Assembly: GCA_028710895.1 (NCBI GenBank)
Contig: JAQTTH010000006.1
Location: 62,001-126,000, forward strand
Direction: 5' to 3'
Length of the DNA: 64,000 nucleotides
Source of the DNA: Paludibacter sp.
GTDB taxonomy: Bacteria > Bacteroidota > Bacteroidia > Bacteroidales > Paludibacteraceae
Program-made: the position numbers and the translations under genes
Notes under the pieces: generated by a model
Told to the model about the DNA's origin: nothing
The model's database searches: none
The model's input: the letters and a program-made list of their open reading frames with translations, nothing else
Shown: positions 51,217-58,547 of the stretch, in pieces
How the letters are laid out: every line of letters begins with the position of its first letter
Numbering within the stretch: the first letter of the stretch is position 1

Positions 51217-51678
51217 ATGGAAAAGACATTTATCATCATCAAACCCTGCGCAATAAGAAGAGATTTAATTGGTGAGATTATTCATCGTTTCGAAATGAAA
51301 GGCCTGCAAATGTGTGGAATAAAGATGATGCAACTTGATGATAAAATCTTGGACGTGCATTATGTCCATCTGAAAGGAAGACCTTATTTTCAACGCATTA
51401 AAGATTCGATGATGAAAACTCCGGTAATTGTAAGCGTGTGGAAGAGCATTGACTGCGTGCAAATTGCCCGAGAAATGGCCGGTTGCACGAATGGACGTGA
51501 AGCTGCACGGGGAACTATTCGTGGCGATTACAGCGTGAGTATTCAGGAAAACATTGTTCACACATCAGATTCGGTTGAAAATGCAGAAATCGAGATTGCA
51601 CGTTTTTTCAGAAAAGAAGAAATATTTGAATTCAACCAACTAAGTGCAAGTGTATTGTATGCTTGCGACGAATGCTAA
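51217..51678 (+). CDS. ndk: Nucleoside diphosphate kinase family protein
   Basis: A 153-residue NDK. Lys9 (IIIKPCAIRR), Tyr57 (GRPYFQRI), the GTIRGDYS loop and the catalytic His115 in ENIVHTSDSVENAE are conserved. It would transfer phosphate between nucleoside triphosphates and diphosphates through phosphohistidine. It has the KPC...RRDLIGEII form usual for Bacteroidota NDK. The GATNP-type loop reads GCTNGREAARGT, and there are several extra cysteines. Whether it is the only NDK or a nif-linked paralogue cannot be told from this window. Confidence 0.9.
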   Translation: MEKTFIIIKPCAIRRDLIGEIIHRFEMKGLQMCGIKMMQLDDKILDVHYVHLKGRPYFQRIKDSMMKTPVIVSVWKSIDCVQIAREMAGCTNGREAARGTIRGDYSVSIQENIVHTSDSVENAEIEIARFFRKEEIFEFNQLSASVLYACDEC

Positions 51679-51697
51679 CTTATAAAATAACAAGAAA

Positions 51698-52030
51698 ATG
51701 GGAACAACAAAAGATACGATTGAATTCTACGAACTGGAGAAAGTGAAGTTCATTGTAAAAGATGCTTGTGGTATTGATATTGCCTACGCATACGAAGATT
51801 TAGTATTCTCAGAGCATGGGTTATTCATTATCCAGTTTCAGTCGAACTCAAAAGAATTGGGATGTTGGTTCAACAAGGAATGTATCGAAACAAGCAAAGT
51901 CACCATGTTCAATTCGTTGGCAAAATCGGCAACGCTCAATGGCATGGAAATGAAGTACATAGGAAAATTTAAGATGACTCAGAAAGAAGGGAAAGACGAA
52001 ATCGACATTCAATTCAGGGAATTAAGATAA
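51698..52030 (+). CDS. Unknown 110-aa protein ending the nif operon
   Basis: I do not recognise this protein. It is 110 residues, soluble (no signal or membrane segment), mixed alpha/beta, with three cysteines (Cys24, Cys56, Cys62) and a charged C-terminal strand (EGKDEIDIQFREL). It starts 19 bp after the NDK-like gene and is followed by the operon terminator, so it is expressed as the last gene of the nifE operon. Base composition is like its neighbours. Confidence 0.7.
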   Translation: MGTTKDTIEFYELEKVKFIVKDACGIDIAYAYEDLVFSEHGLFIIQFQSNSKELGCWFNKECIETSKVTMFNSLAKSATLNGMEMKYIGKFKMTQKEGKDEIDIQFRELR

Positions 52031-52052
52031 TCGTTTAACACGATCAACAAAA

Positions 52053-52098
52053 CATACGCTGAAATGACCATTTTAGGTTCATTTCAGCGTATGTTTTT
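52053..52098. terminator. Terminator between the convergent nif operons
   Basis: CATACGCTGAAATGA and TCATTTCAGCGTATG form a perfect 15-bp stem with an 11-nt loop, followed by TTTTT. It lies between the nifE operon and the minus-strand nifA operon. Confidence 0.92.
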
Positions 52099-52124
52099 AG
52101 GCCTGGCATTCAAATTTCGAGCGA

Positions 52125-52364
52125 CTAGCTAAACAGCCGAAACCAGGCTTTTACTTCCTTCACCCTACCTGCCTGTTCGTAGGTTTGGCATTTAAGTTCC
52201 AACACATTAAAAGCATCTTCAATCTGTTCCGGCGTAAAACCCAAACCTTCGTTAGTCAGCATTTGCAGCAACTCTTGCTGAGAATTAGTTTTATAACACG
52301 ATTTCCGAAATTCGCTGTTCGAATCGACTTTGGAAATAAAATTTATGGCATTTTGGAGACTCAT
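52125..52364 (-). CDS. Nif11-like small protein
   Basis: A 79-residue protein with the Nif11 pattern: N-terminal MSLQNAINFISKVDSNSEFRKSC, then LLQMLTNEGLGFTPEQIEDAF. The Nif11 family is named from nif clusters, and its relatives also serve as leader peptides of modified peptides. No double-glycine cleavage site or modifying enzyme is seen, so a nif-linked role is more likely here. Last gene of the minus-strand nifA operon, 24 bp after the NifX-like gene. Confidence 0.8.
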   Translation of the reverse strand: MSLQNAINFISKVDSNSEFRKSCYKTNSQQELLQMLTNEGLGFTPEQIEDAFNVLELKCQTYEQAGRVKEVKAWFRLFS

Positions 52365-52388
52365 CTTATATATTATTTATTCAATTCA

Positions 52389-52796
52389 TTATTTCTTTTC
52401 ATCATCACAATCCGTCTTACAATCATCACATTCACCACCACAGACTGTAGCAAATTTCATAGCTGCTTCCATGTCAAATGGCTTTAACTCATCATCAGAC
52501 AAAAAACGCAGATTAGCATCCAACTCATCACCAACAGATTTTAGTACAACAATTCCTTTATTTACCAGAACCTTAAGTGCCATTGGGTGAACTTGTTTGG
52601 TAATAACTGTTGATATATTATTTCGCTCAAAAGCCGGAAGCAGTTCTCCCATATTAGGTGCTAAATCCAAGGTTTTCATCCAACTTCCTTCTTTCGTTTC
52701 GGTGTTGTAAATGCACAAACTACCCACTACACTCAGGCTTCCTGCAATGCGATTACGCTGCAAGTCCTTATCTATTACGGGAATGGCTATTTTCAT
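52389..52796 (-). CDS. NifX/NafY-like cofactor-binding protein with Cys-rich tail
   Basis: A 135-residue dinitrogenase iron-molybdenum cofactor domain protein (MKIAIPVIDKDLQRNRIAGSL, ISTVITKQVHPMALKVLVNKG). The family binds NifB-co or FeMo-co during delivery to NifEN and NifDK. The tail adds four cysteines (Cys119, 123, 126, 130; C-x3-C-x2-C-x3-C), as could hold a metal or cluster. It is 11 bp after the GNAT gene and 24 bp before the Nif11-like gene. Confidence 0.88.
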   Translation of the reverse strand: MKIAIPVIDKDLQRNRIAGSLSVVGSLCIYNTETKEGSWMKTLDLAPNMGELLPAFERNNISTVITKQVHPMALKVLVNKGIVVLKSVGDELDANLRFLSDDELKPFDMEAAMKFATVCGGECDDCKTDCDDEKK

Positions 52797-52807
52797 AACT
52801 TATCTGT

Positions 52808-53272
52808 TTATAATTTCTTTGTCCAAAACAACATATTCGGCTTACATTCCTCAAAACCGAGACTTTTGTACAGACCTTGTGCCACATGATTATCATCGCG
52901 CACCTCCAGTGTCATTTTCCCATACTTTCGCTCAGTTGAAATATGTATCAATTCCTGCATCAAATTATTGGCAAATCCTTTACCTCTATAATCAGGATGC
53001 ACAAAAAAATCGTGTACATTAAGATATGGTTTAACCATAAACGTAGAAAAGTTGATAAAGCAAGTTGCCAAACCGACTACCACGCCATCAAATATTTCGA
53101 AGAGCACAAAACAGGATGGATGGTTTGCAAGACCATCTACCAACCTCAATTGCTGCAGTTTATTTAACTGTGGTGAATCGCCCATTGGGTCGGCCATATA
53201 CATGTTCAAAAGGTCCACCAAAGCTTTTAGATGCGACGGGTTTTCAAAATCGCAGAATTCAAATTCAATCAT
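52808..53272 (-). CDS. GNAT-family N-acetyltransferase
   Basis: A 154-residue GNAT protein. The acetyl-CoA loop is seen at LNVHDFFVHPDYRGKGFANNLMQELI (R/QxxGxG/A type), followed by KMTLEVRDDNHVAQGLYKSLGFEE. The substrate is unknown. It sits between nifA and the NifX-like gene with gaps of 23 and 11 bp, so it is part of that operon; its relation to nitrogen fixation is unexplained. Confidence 0.88.
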   Translation of the reverse strand: MIEFEFCDFENPSHLKALVDLLNMYMADPMGDSPQLNKLQQLRLVDGLANHPSCFVLFEIFDGVVVGLATCFINFSTFMVKPYLNVHDFFVHPDYRGKGFANNLMQELIHISTERKYGKMTLEVRDDNHVAQGLYKSLGFEECKPNMLFWTKKL

Positions 53273-53295
53273 ACTGAAAGTAATTAAAATTTCTA

Positions 53296-54876
53296 TTAAT
53301 CGTGGGTGGATTTATGAGTCTGATGCGAACTTTTAAATCGCTTGGCATCAATATCATACTTCTTAATTCGTATACCCATCATACGTTCTGTAATTCCCAG
53401 TTGCTCAGCTGCTTTTGCACTGTTTCCTTTGGTGGAAATAAGTGCGTCCATGATGATTTGTTGCTCCATTTTACCCAAAATGGTATCCAACGTGCCATTT
53501 TGCATGGTTTCGGATGTGGTGGCAGTTTGAAGTGAAGCCGGCAAGTTATGCGTGCGGATAACCGAATCGGTACTTAAAATACAGGCTCGTTCAATACAGT
53601 TTTCCAATTCACGGATATTGCCCGGCCAGTGGTAAACCATCAAAGTATCAATGGCCATCGTAGTAATTCGTTTGATATTTTTTCCGTGTCGTTTATTGAA
53701 TTTATCAATGAAGAAATCAGTCAAAACCGGAATGTCATTGATTCGCTCACGCAAAGCCGGAATGTAAATCGGGAACACGTTGATACGATAGTATAAATCT
53801 TCTCTAAACTGGTCTTTGGCAATCAGATCTTCCAGATTCCGGTTGGTTGCACATAAAATCCGCACATCCACCTTAATTGGTTTTGTACTACCAATACGTT
53901 CAATTTCACGTTCCTGCAACACACGCAACAGTTTCACCTGGGTAGAAGCAGGTATATCGCCAAACTCATCCAGAAAAATTGTTCCACCATTCGCAGCTTC
54001 AAAACGTCCGATACGTGTATTCGAAGCACCGGTAAATGCACCCTTTTCATGTCCAAACAGCTCACTTTCAATCAAACTCTCAGGCAAAGCAGCACAGTTC
54101 ACTTTTATAAATGGTTTACTTTTTCGGGCACTGCTGTAATGTATAGCATCAGCCACCAACTCCTTCCCTACTCCACTCTCGCCACGAATCAGCACCGTTG
54201 CATCTGTCATTGCCACACTGTCGATGAGCGAGAAAACTTCATTCATTTTTCCGGAGTTTCCTTTAATACGATCCGGCATAATGCGACTGCGAAGTTCACC
54301 ACGAAGGCTCAGGTTTTCATTTCGCAATTGCTCCATTTCCTCTGCATATTCCTGACGACGACGGAGGGTGCGCCCAATCATTGAACCCACAATTTTGAGC
54401 AAACGCAGGTCATAATCAAAATTCACAATACGCTTGTAAACTTTGTGGAGGCTGATTGTACCAATAATTTCATCTTTATATCTGATGGGCGTACAGATAA
54501 ATGACACATCAGCACCATCAATGGTCGTGGCAGCATGAGTCAGATTCAAAAACTCATGCGAAACCGCAATTTTCGGCAACAAAACGTTTTCCCCTGTTTT
54601 AATAACACGCCCTATAATTCCTTTTCCTACCTGATAAATGGCCTGTTTTTTCTGATCTTCCGAGACACCATACGATCCTTCGATTGTAATCTGAGAATTT
54701 TCACGATTTAAAATCGTCAGGATGATTCGTTCAGCCTTTAAATGCTGAGCTAAAATACGAAGTGCCTCATCCAAATCAATCTCCTTATTGCTCAGCAAAG
54801 AGCTTAATTCAAGAAGCACTTCCAACTCCTTGGCTCCGTAACAATCAGATCCATTAAAACTACATAATGTTTCCAT
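53296..54876 (-). CDS. nifA: NifA-like sigma54-dependent activator
   Basis: A 526-residue bacterial enhancer-binding protein. GAF domain (about 20-175), AAA+ domain with Walker A GESGVGKE (232-239), the sigma54-contact loop GAFTGA (279-284) and Walker B LDEFGD (302-307), then a Fis-type HTH near 484-505 ([24 protein letters not shown]). The GAF-AAA-Fis order matches NifA. The interdomain linker lacks the CxxxxC motif of oxygen-sensitive rhizobial NifA. The ATG at 54876 is preferred over an upstream TTG at 54924. Two sigma54-like nif promoters in the window are likely targets. Confidence 0.9.
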   Translation of the reverse strand: METLCSFNGSDCYGAKELEVLLELSSLLSNKEIDLDEALRILAQHLKAERIILTILNRENSQITIEGSYGVSEDQKKQAIYQVGKGIIGRVIKTGENVLLPKIAVSHEFLNLTHAATTIDGADVSFICTPIRYKDEIIGTISLHKVYKRIVNFDYDLRLLKIVGSMIGRTLRRRQEYAEEMEQLRNENLSLRGELRSRIMPDRIKGNSGKMNEVFSLIDSVAMTDATVLIRGESGVGKELVADAIHYSSARKSKPFIKVNCAALPESLIESELFGHEKGAFTGASNTRIGRFEAANGGTIFLDEFGDIPASTQVKLLRVLQEREIERIGSTKPIKVDVRILCATNRNLEDLIAKDQFREDLYYRINVFPIYIPALRERINDIPVLTDFFIDKFNKRHGKNIKRITTMAIDTLMVYHWPGNIRELENCIERACILSTDSVIRTHNLPASLQTATTSETMQNGTLDTILGKMEQQIIMDALISTKGNSAKAAEQLGITERMMGIRIKKYDIDAKRFKSSHQTHKSTHD

Positions 54877-54935
54877 AAATACACCTTTTTTATACCTTCT
54901 GACACCCACAATCAGAAACAACAATCTTTAGTCTG

Positions 54936-54943
54936 CAAATTTA
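54936..54943 (-). promoter_or_regulatory. -7 box for nifA
   Basis: The minus strand reads TAAATTTG, about 60 bp before the ATG at 54876. This suggests housekeeping rather than sigma54 transcription of the activator gene. Confidence 0.4.
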
Positions 54944-55097
54944 ATCATTTTAATTTCATAATGACATAAAACCTGTCGTTTTAAAATCATTTTAATCTTA
55001 AAGTTTCAATTCGACAGAATAATTGTGTAATTGTGGCACAAAACAAGTAATCAAGACGCGATTAATTTTATTTTATATCAACCTATTACAAAATGAG

Positions 55098-55129
55098 TTT
55101 TTGAAATATGTAAAAAAAACGTACTTTTG
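55098..55129 (+). promoter_or_regulatory. Promoter of the SpmAB-like gene
   Basis: TTTTTG (55098-55103), an 18-bp spacer and TACTTTTG (55122-55129) fit the Bacteroidota -33/-7 pattern. Confidence 0.6.
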
Positions 55130-55184
55130 CATTCACTCCGCCATTTGAGAGTCTATTTTTATTAGAATTATAAATTATCACATT

Positions 55185-56417
55185 ATGATATTAAATTATA
55201 TCTGGATAGGATTTATACTTATTGCTTTTGTTGTAGCCTGCATACAATGCATACTTTTTGGTAACACCAACATCTTCATGGAAGTAATGCAAGCTGCTTT
55301 TGGTTCAGCTAAAACAGGTTTTGAAATATCTTTAGGTTTGACCGGCATGCTTTCGCTTTGGTTGGGTATTCTTAAAATTGGCGAAAATGGTGGAGCTATC
55401 AACAAATTATCCCGTATGGTTGCACCTTTTTTTTCAAAGATTTTCCCCGATATACCTGCCGGACATCCTGCCATGGGCAGCATATTTATGAATCTTTCGG
55501 CCAATATGCTCGGGCTCGATAATGCTGCCACACCACTGGGATTGAAGGCGATGAAAGAATTGCAGGAAATCAATCCTGACAAAGAAAAAGCTTCGAATCC
55601 AATGATAATGTTCCTCGTACTGAACACGGCAGGTCTTATGCTCGTTCCAATCAGCATTCTCACTTTTCGTCAACAACTTGGCGCAGCCAATCCTGCCGAT
55701 GTATTTCTGCCTATCCTTATTGCCACTTTTTGCGCTGCACTCACAGGACTTATTACTGTTTCTATTATTCAAAAAATCAACCTGTTTCAACGCACTGTAA
55801 TGCTGACGCTTGGAGGTATGATTTCACTTATCGGAGGATTGATTTATCTGTTGAGCCAATTACCGAAAGAAGACATTGCTAAATATTCTAATTTCGCAGC
55901 CTACCTGATATTGTTCAGCATCATTGTTATATTTATCGGTATGGCCATGCGTAGCAAAATAAACGTCTACGATTCTTTTATCGACGGCGCAAAAGAAGGT
56001 TTTCAGGTGGCCATAAAAATCGTCCCTTACCTTATCGGGATATTGGTTGCCATTGCCATGTTTCGTACCTCAGGAGCAATGGATTACCTAATACAGGGAG
56101 TAAAATACCTTGTATCGTTAACCGGTTTGAATACCGATTTTGTGGAAGCCTTGCCAACTGCTTTAATGAAACCACTGAGTGGAAGTGGCGCGCGTGGCAT
56201 GATGGTGGATGCCATGAAAATACATGGTGCTGACTCGTTTGTTGGACGACTTTCCTGCATAATTCAGGGATCTGCCGATACTACATTCTTTATCATTGCC
56301 GTTTATTTTGGTTCGGTTAATATCAAAAATACGCGTTATGCATTGGCATGTGGATTATTAGCCGATTTTGCAGGAATTGTTGCTGCCATCCTTTTAGGAT
56401 ATTTATTTTTTCATTAA
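55185..56417 (+). CDS. SpmA-SpmB-like nucleoside-recognition membrane protein
   Basis: A 410-residue membrane protein with about ten hydrophobic segments in two homologous halves, each with a Gate (nucleoside recognition) motif: SANMLGLDNAATPLGLKAM in the first half and MKPLSGSGARGMMVDAM in the second. This is SpmA fused to SpmB, the usual Bacteroidota form. In spore formers these proteins affect spore core dehydration; here, in a probable non-sporulator, the role is unknown. It precedes ybeY by 17 bp. Confidence 0.88.
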   Translation: MILNYIWIGFILIAFVVACIQCILFGNTNIFMEVMQAAFGSAKTGFEISLGLTGMLSLWLGILKIGENGGAINKLSRMVAPFFSKIFPDIPAGHPAMGSIFMNLSANMLGLDNAATPLGLKAMKELQEINPDKEKASNPMIMFLVLNTAGLMLVPISILTFRQQLGAANPADVFLPILIATFCAALTGLITVSIIQKINLFQRTVMLTLGGMISLIGGLIYLLSQLPKEDIAKYSNFAAYLILFSIIVIFIGMAMRSKINVYDSFIDGAKEGFQVAIKIVPYLIGILVAIAMFRTSGAMDYLIQGVKYLVSLTGLNTDFVEALPTALMKPLSGSGARGMMVDAMKIHGADSFVGRLSCIIQGSADTTFFIIAVYFGSVNIKNTRYALACGLLADFAGIVAAILLGYLFFH

Positions 56418-56434
56418 TCAAAATGTAATTCACT

Positions 56435-56851
56435 ATGATACAATACATTGCAGAAGATATACAACTTCCAATACTTCAAAAACAAAAAATAAACCGTTGG
56501 ATTAAGGACGTTGCAGCCGGTTACAATTGCAAAACAGGTGATATTGCCTATATATTTTGCACCGACGAACGCATTCTGGAAGTAAACAAACAATATCTCG
56601 ATCATGATTATTACACCGACATAATTACGTTTGATTATAGCGAAGGAAATATCATTTCAGGCGATATATTTATCAGTCTGGATACTGTCAAAAGCAATTC
56701 GGAAGAATTTGGAGTAAGTTTTGAGAAGGAATTATTTCGCATTTTGATTCATGGAATTCTTCACCTTTGTGGTCAGGACGACAAAACTCCTGAGCTGAGA
56801 GCAGAAATGACGCGAAAAGAAAATTTGGCTATAGAAAAATACACTGATTAA
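56435..56851 (+). CDS. ybeY: rRNA maturation RNase YbeY
   Basis: A 138-residue UPF0054 protein. The metal site reads HGILHLCGQDDK: two His of the usual HxxxHxxxxxH are kept, while the third position is Asp. The Asp variant is common in Bacteroidota YbeY, so it does not imply a dead enzyme. FDYSEGNIISGDIFISLDTV is the other conserved block. Role: 3' processing of 16S rRNA and ribosome quality control. Follows the SpmAB-like gene. Confidence 0.92.
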   Translation: MIQYIAEDIQLPILQKQKINRWIKDVAAGYNCKTGDIAYIFCTDERILEVNKQYLDHDYYTDIITFDYSEGNIISGDIFISLDTVKSNSEEFGVSFEKELFRILIHGILHLCGQDDKTPELRAEMTRKENLAIEKYTD

Positions 56852-56975
56852 AGGCTTTTTAAACAATTTTACAGACAAATAATCCTCATTTGCTACTATG
56901 TCAGTATTTATGCAATAATAAGTTAAATAAAGCTTTCACATCAGTAGCATTTTACCATCATTAAAAGATTATCAC

Positions 56976-56983
56976 TACTTTTG
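56976..56983 (+). promoter_or_regulatory. -7 box before the DUF6089-like gene
   Basis: TACTTTTG matches TAnnTTTG. Transcription from about 56990 would give a leader of about 75 nt to the preferred ATG at 57066, or 13 nt to the ATG at 57003. Confidence 0.5.
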
Positions 56984-57065
56984 TTGCAGTATTTTGATTT
57001 GAATGACAAAATTTAATCGCAAAAAACACGTTGATAGTCTAATTACTTACAGTCATAGATGCAGT

Positions 57066-57752
57066 ATGAAATTTAAATTAATTAGATCAGTTATTCTTGT
57101 AGTTTTTGCTTTAAATGCATTACAAATTTGGGCACAACCCCCTGTGTTGGACGAATACAAGGCCGAAGTGGGTATAAACGGTGGTGGTTCTTTTTATCTT
57201 GGTGAAGATAATGGATTATTATTTAATCATATAAGTCCGGATCTGAGTACCTTTGTTCGATACAGACTCAATACACGGCTTGCATTCAGAGCTGAATTTT
57301 CAAGCACAAATGTTGTTGGAAATACTATTACAAACAGACTACTGTACTTTGGAGACGTGTGCGGAGAATTCAACTTTTTCGATTTGGAACAAAATCCCTA
57401 CAAAAGGTTTAGTAAACCATTCTCACCATATATATTTTTGGGAATGGGTATGATTACTGACATTTACACAGGACAAAATGCCCCTGAATTTTATATTCCA
57501 TTTGGCATTGGATTTAAACTAAAACTCGCAAATCGCTTGAATTTAAACGTACAATGGTGCAACAGGCTTTTATTGGCTGATAACTTGGAAGGAGACACAA
57601 GTCCAAGTATATCCAGCAAATTCAATAACCCGAACAATTTGAATGGCACAAACATGCTAAACAATGATATTTTATCAACATTTACAATAGGTATTAGCTA
57701 CGACTTTTGGAAGAAAGAATGTTCTTGCCTGAATATCAATAATCATAAATAG
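57066..57752 (+). CDS. DUF6089-like outer-membrane beta-barrel protein
   Basis: A 228-residue exported barrel-type protein. The ATG at 57066 gives a normal signal peptide ([20 protein letters not shown]); the ATG at 57003 would add 21 polar residues before it. Body: [20 protein letters not shown], repeated strands ending in [10 protein letters not shown] and a Cys-containing tail (KKECSCLN). The gene precedes uppS and bamA, the usual place for this family in Bacteroidales. Function unknown, probably envelope-linked. Confidence 0.8.
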   Translation: MKFKLIRSVILVVFALNALQIWAQPPVLDEYKAEVGINGGGSFYLGEDNGLLFNHISPDLSTFVRYRLNTRLAFRAEFSSTNVVGNTITNRLLYFGDVCGEFNFFDLEQNPYKRFSKPFSPYIFLGMGMITDIYTGQNAPEFYIPFGIGFKLKLANRLNLNVQWCNRLLLADNLEGDTSPSISSKFNNPNNLNGTNMLNNDILSTFTIGISYDFWKKECSCLNINNHK

Positions 57753-57778
57753 ACTTTATTCAACCAAACAATTTCGAA

Positions 57779-58504
57779 ATGTCAACATATACCGAAAAAA
57801 TAGATAAAACACGCTTGCCCAGGCACATAGCCATAATTATGGATGGAAATGGTCGTTGGGCAAAAGAACGCGGATACGATCGTATTTTTGGGCATCAGAA
57901 TGGAGTTACTTCCGTACGCGAAGTAACGGAAGCAGCAGCTGAAATTGGGATTGAATATCTTACATTATATACTTTCTCAACCGAAAACTGGAGTCGTCCG
58001 CAATCGGAAGTTGATGCATTAATGGAAATCTTGATAGACACAATCGAAAAAGAAACACCCACTTTGCACAAAAACAATGTTCAATTAATGGCAATTGGGG
58101 ACTTGAGCCGATTACCAAATAATGCGGCAGAGAAGCTTCAACGGTGTATAAAAACCACCAGTAAAAATACTGGCCTGGCATTGGTTTTGGCTTTAAGCTA
58201 TTCATCCCGTTGGGAAATTACAAATGCTGTAAAAGAAATATGCAAAGAAGTTCAGGCCGGCAAAATCAAGATTGAGGATATAAACGACGGTCTTATTAGT
58301 AATCACCTGACAACTAAAAATATACCTGACCCGGATTTAATGATTCGTACAAGTGGCGAAGAGCGTATTAGCAATTTTTTACTCTGGCAACTTGCATACA
58401 CAGAATTGTATTTTACAAAAACTCATTGGCCGGCATTCAGAAAAGACAACCTATATCAAGCTATTTACGAATTTCAACAACGAGAACGTCGTTTTGGCAA
58501 ATAA
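57779..58504 (+). CDS. uppS: Undecaprenyl diphosphate synthase
   Basis: A 241-residue cis-prenyltransferase. Catalytic block [17 protein letters not shown] with Asp in [21 protein letters not shown], and the C-terminal [25 protein letters not shown]. It makes the C55 lipid carrier for peptidoglycan and O-antigen. It is 43 bp before bamA. Confidence 0.96.
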   Translation: MSTYTEKIDKTRLPRHIAIIMDGNGRWAKERGYDRIFGHQNGVTSVREVTEAAAEIGIEYLTLYTFSTENWSRPQSEVDALMEILIDTIEKETPTLHKNNVQLMAIGDLSRLPNNAAEKLQRCIKTTSKNTGLALVLALSYSSRWEITNAVKEICKEVQAGKIKIEDINDGLISNHLTTKNIPDPDLMIRTSGEERISNFLLWQLAYTELYFTKTHWPAFRKDNLYQAIYEFQQRERRFGK

Positions 58505-58547
58505 TTATTCCACCAACCCCGTTTCACACCGATACTTCATATAAATT

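Larger units (their letters stand above)
54877..55184. other. Divergent promoter region nifA / SpmAB-like gene
   Basis: 308 bp without a gene. Has a minus-strand TAAATTTG -7 box for nifA (54936-54943) and a plus-strand promoter for the SpmAB-like gene (55098-55129). GTGGCAC at 55031-55037 resembles half of a sigma54 site but lacks the -12 part. Confidence 0.55.

Noticed and set aside
55031-55046. GTGGCAC as a sigma54 promoter for the SpmAB-like gene
   Set aside because: GG-N10 is followed by GT, the block does not match the nif promoters further, and a good -33/-7 promoter lies closer to the gene.
56435-56851. YbeY inactivated by loss of the third metal histidine
   Set aside because: An Asp at this place is usual in Bacteroidota YbeY, and the rest of the protein is intact.
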